Origin: Flexilinea sp.
GTDB taxonomy: Bacteria > Chloroflexota > Anaerolineae > Anaerolineales > Anaerolineaceae
NCBI GenBank assembly: GCA_017432685.1
Contig: JAFRIR010000057.1
Coordinates: 1-37,933 of the forward strand
Length of the DNA: 37,933 nucleotides
Direction: 5' to 3'
The position numbers and the translations under genes were made by a program. Shown here piece after piece: positions 7,984 through 15,385 of the stretch. Position 1 is the first letter of the stretch, and each line of letters begins with the position of its first letter. Below the pieces are notes generated by a model. The model saw only the letters and a list, made by a program, of their open reading frames with translations, was not told where the DNA came from and ran no database searches.

Positions 7984-8050
7984 AGCACACGGGGACGGTT
8001 ATTGTGTTGCGGCGAAGCCCGCACACAAGAACTGTCACCTTGTGCGCGAT
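7984..8050 (+). repeat. Two-tier hairpin repeat, copy D1
   Basis: Contains GGGGACGGTTATTG, the inner hairpin TGCGGCGAAGCCCGCA and the closing ACTGTCACC...TGTGCGCG. The same architecture occurs at 9295, 14801, 33892 and 36880. It is preceded by a GAAGAATGAAGAAG-type simple array (7953-7983). Confidence 0.7.
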
Positions 8051-8112
8051 GTGGGGTGAAGCATGTAACATGATAGATGTAATAGAAATTCATTAATAAT
8101 TGCACAATTCCC

Positions 8113-8140
8113 TTGACAACATAAAATATTCTAATATAAT
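8113..8140 (+). promoter_or_regulatory. Strong promoter of the 8182 gene
   Basis: TTGACA (8113-8118), 16-nt spacer, TATAAT (8135-8140). An inverted repeat TATTCTA (8127-8133) / TAGAATA (8150-8156) brackets the -10 box and could be an operator. Confidence 0.8.
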
Positions 8141-8181
8141 CACTACATATAGAATAAAATATTAGAAAGGAGATGCAGAAG

Positions 8182-9285
8182 GTGAAAACCGAAACGGAAA
8201 CCAGCGCTAAAACCGTACAGCCAGCGGGGCAGGACGAACATCGCGGGATCATGTTCGAGATCAAAGCGGACGAACTGCCGTTGGAGCCGGTTGACACCTT
8301 CAGCGACGCCCCTTTCGAATTCGAAGAAGCGGCACAGATCCTCTGGGAGGGCACCCGGAAACTGTATTACAGTTCCCGTATCGCCAACCGCTTTTCTGAC
8401 CATTATCTCAACTGCTGCGCCCAACTGGAAAAGAATATCAGACAGCTCGGCTCTTTCTGCATTACCAAAACCGTTTTGGAACAAAAAGGCGAACAGCTGC
8501 CGGCGCTTTCCGGACTGAACATCGAAGAACTGGTGCGGATGGTCTCCTTCCATCTGCGCAAGACAAACGCGGCTTTTGAAGGAATTTATCGGGACAACAA
8601 CTCTCTCGGACTGACCTATCTGGACTGGGAATACCGCTGGGTGAACCTCGGCAACCGCCTGAAGGCGACAGAAGTGAAGATCCAAAAAATCAAAGACGGC
8701 AAAATCAATGCCGACGATCTCCTCGAACGCGCCGAAACCTTCAAAAACAAACCGCGGAGCAGCGCCACTCCCCATGAGGATATTTTGAGAGATCTGGAGA
8801 CAAATCCGAAAGCCCTGCCCATCAAAGGGTCCATGGCACGGCTGCTGACCCGGATGGAAAAAAGCGAAGAACACCTGGAAGCCTTGGAACGGCGGATCCG
8901 GCAGAAAAAGGAACGGGAGATTGCGCGTCTCGAAAGAGAAGCGGAACGGTGTTCTCCAATCAAACCGTATCCGATAAGAAAAGAGGATCGGGCAATTGTT
9001 GCGAATATCCGTAAGGAACAGCTTCAGAAGACGCTTGAAGAAGAAGACAGGAAGAAAGAGCCGCCGGAAGGGATGATCAGAGCAGCGGAGGCACGCAGGA
9101 TCCTGATGGAGGATGCGATGAAACGGGGAGATCAGGCAGCGGCGCTGGCGATCCCGATGGAAGATCACGAAACCTTCCTTGCCCGCTGGATGGAATATCT
9201 CAAAAAAGATGAAATAAAATCCCGCGGCCCCTCGGATGCAAAACGCAAAGAACTGCGGGAAAAACGGAAGAAGAAAAAGAGGTAA
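8182..9285 (+). CDS. Hypothetical highly charged, helical protein
   Basis: About 367 aa, no family recognised. No signal peptide or membrane segment, so cytoplasmic. Residues roughly 40-190 look like a mixed helical domain containing YYSSRIANRFSDHYLNCC. Residues about 225-320 are strongly charged and probably coiled coil (EHLEALERRIRQKKEREIAR). The C-terminus is very basic (KRKELREKRKKKKR), as in nucleic-acid or ribosome-associated proteins. I favour GTG at 8182 because AAAGGAG (8166-8172) is 9 nt upstream; the in-frame ATG at 8173 directly abuts that site. It has a consensus promoter and its own terminator (9409-9437), so it is a monocistronic unit likely to be well expressed. Confidence 0.7.
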   Translation: MKTETETSAKTVQPAGQDEHRGIMFEIKADELPLEPVDTFSDAPFEFEEAAQILWEGTRKLYYSSRIANRFSDHYLNCCAQLEKNIRQLGSFCITKTVLEQKGEQLPALSGLNIEELVRMVSFHLRKTNAAFEGIYRDNNSLGLTYLDWEYRWVNLGNRLKATEVKIQKIKDGKINADDLLERAETFKNKPRSSATPHEDILRDLETNPKALPIKGSMARLLTRMEKSEEHLEALERRIRQKKEREIARLEREAERCSPIKPYPIRKEDRAIVANIRKEQLQKTLEEEDRKKEPPEGMIRAAEARRILMEDAMKRGDQAAALAIPMEDHETFLARWMEYLKKDEIKSRGPSDAKRKELREKRKKKKR

Positions 9286-9294
9286 ATTCAGTAC

Positions 9295-9365
9295 GGAGCA
9301 CACGGAGACTGCTCTGGTGCTGCGGCGAAGCCCGCACAGCAGGGCTGTATCTCGTGATGCGTCAC
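9295..9365 (+). repeat. Two-tier hairpin repeat, copy D2
   Basis: GAGCACACGGAGAC pairs loosely with GTATCTCGTGATGCGTC as an outer stem around the inner hairpin TGCTGCGG...CCGCACAGCA. Nearly identical to the copy at 14801. Confidence 0.75.
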
Positions 9366-9408
9366 AGGGTTCTGAACAGATTCTAAAAGTCTAAACAACA
9401 GATCAAAT

Positions 9409-9437
9409 GCCGAAATCGGTTGATTTCGGCTTAATTT
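9409..9437 (+). terminator. Intrinsic terminator after the 8182 gene
   Basis: Perfect 9-bp stem GCCGAAATC (9409-9417) / GATTTCGGC (9422-9430) followed by TTAATTT. Confidence 0.65.
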
Positions 9438-9439
9438 GG

Positions 9440-9609
9440 TTAAGGGAATCTCAAAAAACTTATAAGCGGGGGTATGGGGGCTGCATAGCCCCCGAAAACC
9501 ATGGCGCGGGAAGGTTATTTTCCGAGTAAAAATCAATTAGAATCCCGCGCCATAACGAATGAACTGTGAATGAGGATATAATTTTAAGAGTATTTAGAGG
9601 TTCCCTTAA
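9440..9609 (+). repeat. Modular TIR repeat, copy E3 (minimal form)
   Basis: Left TIR TTAAGGGAATCTCAAAAAAC (9440-9459), right TIR at 9591-9609 ending CCCTTAA. TTAA borders both ends. Core at 9466-9484 with the short loop GGGGGC-TGCATA-GCCCCC; GGCGCGGG-type distal cassette with arms at 9501-9510 and 9544-9553. Lies between convergent genes. Confidence 0.85.
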
Positions 9610-9630
9610 GAAAACAGCCCCGCTGACACT

Positions 9631-11715
9631 TTATCTGACGCAGGCTTCTGTCTTCAAACAGCCGACACCTGTCAGGGATTCACTGAGCGGATCCGGCTGG
9701 GAAATACCTGCCCAAAGGATGTATTTCCCGGAACCGGGTACACGTTTTCCTTCGTCATTCACGAGCGTAAACGCGTTTTTATCAAGCGTCATTGTGACCC
9801 GTTTCTCCTCTCCCCGTGCAAGAGAGATACGTTTGAATCCGCAGAGGCGGTAATTTTTAACCTCATCCGGGGATTCCGGATCGCGCACATAGACCTGTAC
9901 CACTTCATCGGTATCGAAATTCCCGGTATTGGCAATGATTACCGAGACTTCATTCCCGTCAAAGGACATGTCACTCAGAGAAACTTTGGAATAAGTCAGA
10001 CCGAATCCGAAAGGATAAAGCACATTCCCGTCAAGGTAACGGTAGGTTCTGCCCGCCATGCTGTAGTCAGTAAAATCCGGCAGTTGATCCGTATTTTCAT
10101 AGAAGGTCACCGGGAGCTTTCCTGAGGGAGAAACCTTCCCGAACAGGATGTTGGCAAGGGCGGCGCCGCCGCATTCACCGGGGTACCATGCCTGCAGGAT
10201 CGCCGCGGCTGATTCCGCATGCGGGTTCAGTGAACTGCCGGCTGCCAGAACAACGATAACCGGTTTTCCGGTGTTCAGCGCCATGTTCAGCAGCCGCTGC
10301 TGGGATTCGGGAAGCTCAAGTGAGATCTTGTCTCCGCTCGCAAAGGCGTTGCCTGTGTCGCCCTCCTCTCCTTCGATGGTGGCATCCAGTCCGAGGCAGA
10401 GAATACTTACGTCCGCAGCTTCGATCATACAGCGGGCTTCGGCAAGACGGTCATCAGGCTCAGCCAGATGTTCGACACGGTCCTCGAATAAATGACATCC
10501 TTCGGAATAATAGAGTCTGACGTCTTCGCCCAGTTCCTCCCGGATACCGTCCAGGAAAGTCACATAATGAGCGGATGTCCCGTAATAATTGCCGCGCAGA
10601 GCGTCAATGGAATCGGCATTCGGACCGATCACGGCAACAGACTTCAGTTTTGACTTGTCCAGCGGCAGGATCCCGTTGTTCTTCAGCATCACCATGCTCT
10701 TTTCCGCGCATTTCAGCGAAACTGCCCGATGTTCCGGTGTGGCAATGTCATCCGGACCCAGGTTCTCGAATCCGTTTTGATCATCAAACAGCCCGAGGCG
10801 GAAACGGGTGCGGAACAGGTGAACCGCTGCGGTGCGGATCTGCTCTTCGGTGATGAGACCGTCACGGTAAGCAGCCATCAGACCTTCCGGATACGTGTCA
10901 CCGCAGTTGGTGTCACAGCCTTTTGAGAGGGCAAGCGCCGCGGCATGTTCTTTGTCTTCCACCACATGATGACCCTGATAGAAGTCCCGGATCGCCCAGG
11001 CATCGGAGGTGAAATAACCGTCGAAGCCCCACTCCTTCAGCATTCCCATCAGGGTGTCGCTGGCACAGCCGGGCTCGCCGTTAATGCGGTTGTAGCAGCC
11101 CATCACGCCTTCCACCTTCGCGTCCTCGACCAAAGCCTGAAACGCGGGCAGGTAGGTTTCGTTCATATCCTTCAGGGAGCATTGGGCATCAAAACTGTGG
11201 CGGATGTTTTCAGGCCCGGAATGAACAGCGAAATGCTTGGCACACCCGGCGGCAAGCATATACTCACCGTCTCCCTGCAGACCCTTCACAAAGGCGGTAC
11301 CCAGCCGGGACGTCAGGTAGGGGTCCTCCCCGTAGGTTTCATGTCCCCGTCCCCAGCGCGGGTCCCGGAAGATATTGATGTTCGGGGACCACATGGTGAC
11401 CCCTTTATAAATATCCCGGTCACCGTATTTCGACTGGATGTTATATTTTGCACGGGCTTCCGTGCCGGTGGCTTCCGCCATTTTCTCCAGCAGTTCATCA
11501 TCAAACATGGCTGCCAATCCGATTGCCTGCGGGAACATGGTCGCCGTACCTGCCCGGGCAACGCCGTGAAGCGCCTCATTCCACCAGTTGTAGGCCGGAA
11601 TGCCCAGCCGTTCAATTGCCGGAGAAATATAATAAAGCTGAGAAGCAGCCTCCTCGATGGTCATCTGAGAAACAAGGGCTTGTGCCTGTTCCAGAGCTTT
11701 GTCCTTTTTTTTCAT
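9631..11715 (-). CDS. Glycoside hydrolase family 3, probable beta-xylosidase
   Basis: 694 aa, no signal peptide, so a cytoplasmic enzyme releasing terminal sugars from imported oligosaccharides. The order is GH3 N-terminal barrel (about 15-320), GH3 C-terminal sandwich (about 345-560) and fibronectin-like C-terminal domain (about 600-690). Features of the beta-xylosidase/arabinofuranosidase branch include YNWWNEALHGVARAG near residue 42, SPNINIFRDPRWGRGHETYGE at 110-130 and the nucleophile region YFTSDAWAI with Asp238. The context (xylulokinase, xylose isomerase, shared operator at 11790) supports xylo-oligosaccharides as substrate, but beta-glucosidase activity cannot be excluded. Lies downstream of the LacI-family gene on the same strand. 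Confidence 0.9.
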   Translation of the reverse strand: MKKKDKALEQAQALVSQMTIEEAASQLYYISPAIERLGIPAYNWWNEALHGVARAGTATMFPQAIGLAAMFDDELLEKMAEATGTEARAKYNIQSKYGDRDIYKGVTMWSPNINIFRDPRWGRGHETYGEDPYLTSRLGTAFVKGLQGDGEYMLAAGCAKHFAVHSGPENIRHSFDAQCSLKDMNETYLPAFQALVEDAKVEGVMGCYNRINGEPGCASDTLMGMLKEWGFDGYFTSDAWAIRDFYQGHHVVEDKEHAAALALSKGCDTNCGDTYPEGLMAAYRDGLITEEQIRTAAVHLFRTRFRLGLFDDQNGFENLGPDDIATPEHRAVSLKCAEKSMVMLKNNGILPLDKSKLKSVAVIGPNADSIDALRGNYYGTSAHYVTFLDGIREELGEDVRLYYSEGCHLFEDRVEHLAEPDDRLAEARCMIEAADVSILCLGLDATIEGEEGDTGNAFASGDKISLELPESQQRLLNMALNTGKPVIVVLAAGSSLNPHAESAAAILQAWYPGECGGAALANILFGKVSPSGKLPVTFYENTDQLPDFTDYSMAGRTYRYLDGNVLYPFGFGLTYSKVSLSDMSFDGNEVSVIIANTGNFDTDEVVQVYVRDPESPDEVKNYRLCGFKRISLARGEEKRVTMTLDKNAFTLVNDEGKRVPGSGKYILWAGISQPDPLSESLTGVGCLKTEACVR

Positions 11716-11789
11716 TTTGGGTCCGCCTTTTTGGAAATTATTTCATTCAGTGTCTGAATGCTTTCTTCGTGTTTTATATCATAAAATCA

Positions 11790-11805
11790 TTGTGCTCGCG
11801 CACGA
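11790..11805. promoter_or_regulatory. Predicted LacI-family operator 2 (GH3 gene)
   Basis: TTGTGC-TCGC-GCACGA, one mismatch from the perfect palindrome, in the gap between the regulator stop and the GH3 start, overlapping the region where the GH3 promoter should lie (TATGATATAAAA just downstream on the minus strand). Confidence 0.65.
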
Positions 11806-11810
11806 TGAAA

Positions 11811-12839
11811 TCAGTAAGAAATATTATAACGGTTTTTTATGTTCAACTCCGTTATGATTCGTTTTCTGGCCGGTGTCTGCCTGGAAAGAATTGATTCAAA
11901 AAGGGTTCGGAGGGAAATCTCGCCCTGTGCAAAGGGCTGCTGATCGATCGTAGCGACTACCAGACCGCTCTTGAGATCATCGATGACTGCCGGAATCTGG
12001 TCAAATGTGTAAACTTTCAGTCGTTCTTCCTGATCCAGCTCATGGATTGCCTGCAACCCGCCGGTGGTACCGCCGGTCACAAAGTAGAGAATATCGATCT
12101 TTTTATTCTGCTTCAGCAGCCGCTTTACTTCATGATAGGAGATGTCTTCATCATCGCCGGCTTCGATATACTCACAGATATGGATGTTCGGATACTGCTG
12201 CAGGACACTCTCACAGCCTTTTACCCGCATTTCATGGTAATACAAAGCGTGCGAGCTGGTGATCACAGCCAGGTTCGCTTCACCGTGTGTTGTGGTGCCG
12301 ATGATTTCCCCTGCCGTCTGTCCGCTGCAATAGTAATCGCAGCCGACATATGCCTGGTAGTTTACATCATCAATGTCCATGTTGCAGCAAACGACCTGGA
12401 TCCCATTGCGGATCATGCTGTTGAGTTCACTGCGCACTTTTTCATCGCTGACGGGTGTGATGATCATTCCGTCAATGTCGGTGTCACGGAGCAATTTTAT
12501 CTCATGGAGCTGCCGCTGGGGATCATAGCCGCGGATTTTCCGGATCTCAACATTGATCCCGAAATCACGTAAATTTTCCTGCGCATGCCGGATGCCGTCC
12601 AGAACTTTGTCGAAAAAAGGGTTGCCGAGACTGTTGATCAGCACGCCCAGCCGGATCGGATTGGCATGGGTAGCCAGAGCCTTCGCGATCGTGTTGGGTT
12701 TGTACCCGAGTTCAGCCGCAATTGCTTTGATCTGTGCGGCAACGTCTGGATTCACCCCGCCCCGATCGTTCAGAGCGCGATCCACCGTACCGCGTGATAC
12801 ATTGGCTGCTTTGGCTATGTCTTTGATCGTGACCGGCAT
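11811..12839 (-). CDS. LacI-family transcriptional regulator
   Basis: 342 aa. The N-terminal helix-turn-helix is VTIKDIAKAANVSRGTVDRA (residues 3-22) and the hinge helix ends near NTIAKALAT. From about residue 62 there is a periplasmic-binding-protein-like sugar sensor domain (IRLGVLINSLGNPFF through VVATIDQQPFAQGE). Such proteins bind palindromic operators and release them on binding a sugar. Four related palindromes (349, 11790, 12925, 17532) lie in front of the CUT1 transporter, GH3, this gene and xylA. It is therefore predicted to be an autoregulated local repressor of xylan-sugar use, with xylose or a xylo-oligosaccharide as inducer. Confidence 0.9.
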   Translation of the reverse strand: MPVTIKDIAKAANVSRGTVDRALNDRGGVNPDVAAQIKAIAAELGYKPNTIAKALATHANPIRLGVLINSLGNPFFDKVLDGIRHAQENLRDFGINVEIRKIRGYDPQRQLHEIKLLRDTDIDGMIITPVSDEKVRSELNSMIRNGIQVVCCNMDIDDVNYQAYVGCDYYCSGQTAGEIIGTTTHGEANLAVITSSHALYYHEMRVKGCESVLQQYPNIHICEYIEAGDDEDISYHEVKRLLKQNKKIDILYFVTGGTTGGLQAIHELDQEERLKVYTFDQIPAVIDDLKSGLVVATIDQQPFAQGEISLRTLFESILSRQTPARKRIITELNIKNRYNISY

Positions 12840-12880
12840 TTCCGGCTCCTCCTGTTTGCTGTCTGATACACCTTATTTCC

Positions 12881-12908
12881 ATTATAGGCGGAATATCTTT
12901 CTGTACAA
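12881..12908 (-). promoter_or_regulatory. Promoter of the LacI-family gene
   Basis: On the minus strand TTGTAC (12908-12903), 16-nt spacer, TATAAT (12886-12881). The operator at 12925-12940 lies just upstream of the -35 box. Confidence 0.7.
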
Positions 12909-12924
12909 TATGATATTTTACCAT

Positions 12925-12940
12925 ACGTGCACGTGCACAA
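12925..12940. promoter_or_regulatory. Predicted LacI-family operator 3 (autoregulation)
   Basis: ACGTGC-ACGT-GCACAA keeps the core CGTGC....GCAC of the other sites with changes only at the outer bases. Lies about 85 nt upstream of the repressor start and about 45 nt upstream of a possible xylB-side promoter. Confidence 0.6.
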
Positions 12941-12984
12941 TATCATGAATCTTGTGAAAATGACGGAAAACGGAAGAAATCCTG

Positions 12985-13013
12985 TTGACTTTTTATTGAT
13001 CCCGTAGTATTTT
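12985..13013 (+). promoter_or_regulatory. Possible promoter toward xylB
   Basis: TTGACT (12985-12990), 17-nt spacer, TATTTT (13008-13013). Repeat E4 begins exactly here and separates it from xylB by about 260 nt. Confidence 0.4.
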
Positions 13014-13181
13014 TTAAGAGAACCTCTAAAAAGTCATGAAATTTTGACCTCATTCACAGTTCAATCTTTATGGCGCGGGATTCTGAATTATTATTTCTCG
13101 GGAAATATCCTTCCCGCGCCATGATTTCCGGGGGCTATGCAGCCCCCATACCCCCGCCCGATAGTTTTAGAGGTTCCCTAA
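13014..13181 (-). repeat. Modular TIR repeat, copy E4 (reverse orientation)
   Basis: TIRs at 13014-13032 and 13164-13181. Read on the minus strand it has the same order as E3: core with short loop, then the GGCGCGGG-type distal cassette (arms 13070-13079 and 13113-13122). The only copy in this orientation; it lies in the xylB leader. Confidence 0.85.
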
Positions 13182-13272
13182 ATTACGGAATTACAGTCTT
13201 TTATACCGGTATCGCAGCAGAAGGAGCTTCTTCCTGTGCTTTGTACCCGGCAAATGAGGAAAGGAAACGGAT

Positions 13273-14748
13273 ATGTTATTTATTGGTGTAGATTTGGGAA
13301 CTTCTGCAACGAAATTCCTGCTGGTTGATGAAAAAGGTGAAATCCTGAACACGGTTTCAAAGGAATACCCGCTCAGCTTTCCTCATCCGGGCTGGAGTGA
13401 ACAGGCTCCGGCAGACTGGATGAAAGCCTGTGAAGAGGGCATCCCCGAACTGCTGCAGGGGTTTGACAGCAGTTCCGTCGCGGGACTTTCGGTTGCGGGG
13501 CAGATGCATGGACTGGTGATCCTGGACGAAAGAGACAACGTGATCCGTCCGGCGATTTTGTGGAACGATGGCCGGACGTTTGAGGAAGTCGATTATCTGA
13601 ATAACACCATCGGCAGGGACAAACTGAGTCAGTGGACCGGAAATATTGCGTTTGCCGGGTTCACCGCTCCGAAGATCCTCTGGGTGAAGAAAAATGAACC
13701 GGAGAATTTTGCGAAGATCAAAAAGATCATGCTGCCGAAGGATTACATCAATTACTGTCTGACAGGTGTCCACAGCTGTGATTATTCCGACGCTTCCGGA
13801 ATGCTGCTGCTGGATGTGGAACACAAAAAATGGTCTCCGGAAATGATGGAGCTGTGCAGTGTAACGGAAGCGCAGATGCCGAAGCTTTATGAAAGCTATG
13901 AGGTGATCGGCACTGTCAAGCCGGAAATTGCGGCAAAACTCGGATTGCCGGAAGGCGTAAAGGTTACCGCCGGGGCCGGTGATAATGCCGCGGCAGCGGT
14001 CGGCACCGGAACCGTCGGAGATGGCGCCTGCAACATTTCTTTGGGAACATCCGGGACGATCTTCATCTCTGCCGACAAATTCGGTGTAGACGAATGGAAC
14101 AGCCTGCATTCCTTTGCCCATGCGGACGGAAAATTCCACCTGATGGGCTGCATGCTTTCTGCCGCCTCCTGCAACAAGTGGTTCTGTGAAGACATTCTCG
14201 GTACGGCCGATTATGCCGCGGAACAGGCTCAGATCTCCGAAGACGATTACGGAAAAAATAACGTGTTCTTCCTGCCTTACCTGATGGGCGAGCGCAGCCC
14301 GATCAACGACACGGATGCCAGCGGCACCTTCATCGGCATGCGCATGGATACGACCCGTGCCGACATGGTTCTGGCTGTTCTGGAAGGCGTCTGCTTTGCG
14401 ATCCGTGATTCATTCGAAGCAGCGAAAAAGATTGGCGTGGCAGTCTCCCGCTCTTACATCTGCGGCGGCGGTTCCAAATCCCCGCTCTGGAGGCAGATGA
14501 TGGCCAATGTGCTGGGAATTCCGCTGGATATCCCTCAGACCGAACAGGGGCCGGGATACGGCGCCGCAATTCTGGCCATGGTTGGCGCCGGACTGTATCC
14601 TGATGTGAAAACAGCCTGTGATAAGCTGGTTCATGTTTCCATGACGGTGGAACCGGAGCCGGAACTGACGAAACGCTATCAGGAACGCTATGAAAAGTTC
14701 AGCAGGATCTACCCGGCAGTCAAGGGACTCTTTAAAGAACTGGCGTAA
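13273..14748 (+). CDS. xylB: Xylulokinase
   Basis: FGGY-family kinase, 491 aa, phosphorylating D-xylulose to xylulose 5-phosphate in the cytoplasm. Seen are the N-terminal phosphate loop GVDLGTSATKFLLVD (residues 5-19), the xylulokinase-specific GQMHGLV, the WNDGR motif near residue 97, the GAGDNAAAAVG segment near 236 and the C-terminal GGGSKSPLWRQMMANVLG. Length is normal for XylB. The ribosome site is AGGAAAGGAAACGG. It lies upstream of pfkB-aldolase and xylA in the same direction but separated from them by a 600-bp repeat-filled gap, so it may be a separate transcript. Confidence 0.93.
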   Translation: MLFIGVDLGTSATKFLLVDEKGEILNTVSKEYPLSFPHPGWSEQAPADWMKACEEGIPELLQGFDSSSVAGLSVAGQMHGLVILDERDNVIRPAILWNDGRTFEEVDYLNNTIGRDKLSQWTGNIAFAGFTAPKILWVKKNEPENFAKIKKIMLPKDYINYCLTGVHSCDYSDASGMLLLDVEHKKWSPEMMELCSVTEAQMPKLYESYEVIGTVKPEIAAKLGLPEGVKVTAGAGDNAAAAVGTGTVGDGACNISLGTSGTIFISADKFGVDEWNSLHSFAHADGKFHLMGCMLSAASCNKWFCEDILGTADYAAEQAQISEDDYGKNNVFFLPYLMGERSPINDTDASGTFIGMRMDTTRADMVLAVLEGVCFAIRDSFEAAKKIGVAVSRSYICGGGSKSPLWRQMMANVLGIPLDIPQTEQGPGYGAAILAMVGAGLYPDVKTACDKLVHVSMTVEPEPELTKRYQERYEKFSRIYPAVKGLFKELA

Positions 14749-14751
14749 GGA

Positions 14752-15152
14752 AAAATAAGAAATAAGAAATAAGAAATAAGAAATGAATCTATTCAGAACA
14801 GAGCACACGGAGACTGCTCTGATGCTGCGGCGTAGCCCGCACAGCAGGGCTGTATCTCGTGGTGCGTCACTCGGTTTTGAACAGTTACGAAAAGATAAGA
14901 AATAAGAAATAAGAAATAAGAAAGTACCTGTTCAGGGTGAGTCATAGGGACCTGTTTTCGTTGACTCAGAATTGAGTCAAGAGAACAGGTTGCAATGACT
15001 TGCACACTGAACAGATTGCTTATGCAAGTGAACAAAATTGTGAGCGCTTGGGCAGGGGTATGGGGGCCGCCTGGCCCCCACCGTTACCGGCGCGGGAAGG
15101 ATAACGGACTGACAAAGAGTCTTTATACCCGCGCCTTGCGAAGCACTCTAAT
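14752..15152. repeat. Repeat island: heptamer arrays, copy D3, 87-bp palindrome, E fragment
   Basis: No gene. Heptanucleotide arrays (unit AAGAAAT) at 14752-14785 and 14895-14922 flank hairpin repeat D3 (14801-14870). An imperfect palindrome spans 14928-15014: CTGTTCAG/CTGAACAG, ACCTGTT (14950) / AACAGGT (14984) and TTGACTC (14961) / GAGTCAA (14974). A partial E element without TIRs covers 15049-15135 (core plus GGCGCGGG / CCCGCGCC arms). The complete copy E5 follows. Confidence 0.75.
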
Positions 15153-15352
15153 CTAAGGGCACCTCTAAAAACTAATGGGCGGGGGTATGGGGGCGGCAGT
15201 TATTGCCTGCTCCGTAAGGTACGGGCTGACGCCCGATTTGTATGCGGAGCAGGAGCTTCGCCCCACGGAAAACTCTCGATGAGATTCAGAGAATTTATTC
15301 TCTGAATCTCCTCGGGACAGAGAAAAAATGGAGTTTTTAGAGGTTCCCCTAA
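15153..15352 (+). repeat. Modular TIR repeat, copy E5
   Basis: TIRs at 15153-15172 and 15333-15352; core at 15179-15198. It carries the 60-nt loop cassette (CCTGCTCCG at 15206 with CGGAGCAGG at 15245) combined with the GATTCAGAGAAT-type distal hairpin (15277-15314). This cassette combination differs from that of E2. It ends about 33 nt before the pfkB start. Confidence 0.85.
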
Positions 15353-15385
15353 TTGCAAAGTATATAATTAAAGTGAGCTCATATA

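Noticed and set aside
9566-9853. 95-aa plus-strand frame at the end of E3
   Set aside because: Runs from the repeat into the antisense of the GH3 C-terminus; no coding features.
13070-13291. 73-aa open frame upstream of xylB
   Set aside because: It lies mainly inside repeat E4 and starts in its GGCGCGGG hairpin; no ribosome site.
14801-14870. Cloverleaf-like D repeats as tRNA genes
   Set aside because: No TTCGANNC T-loop, no anticodon arm or acceptor pattern; the outer and inner stems recur with different loops.
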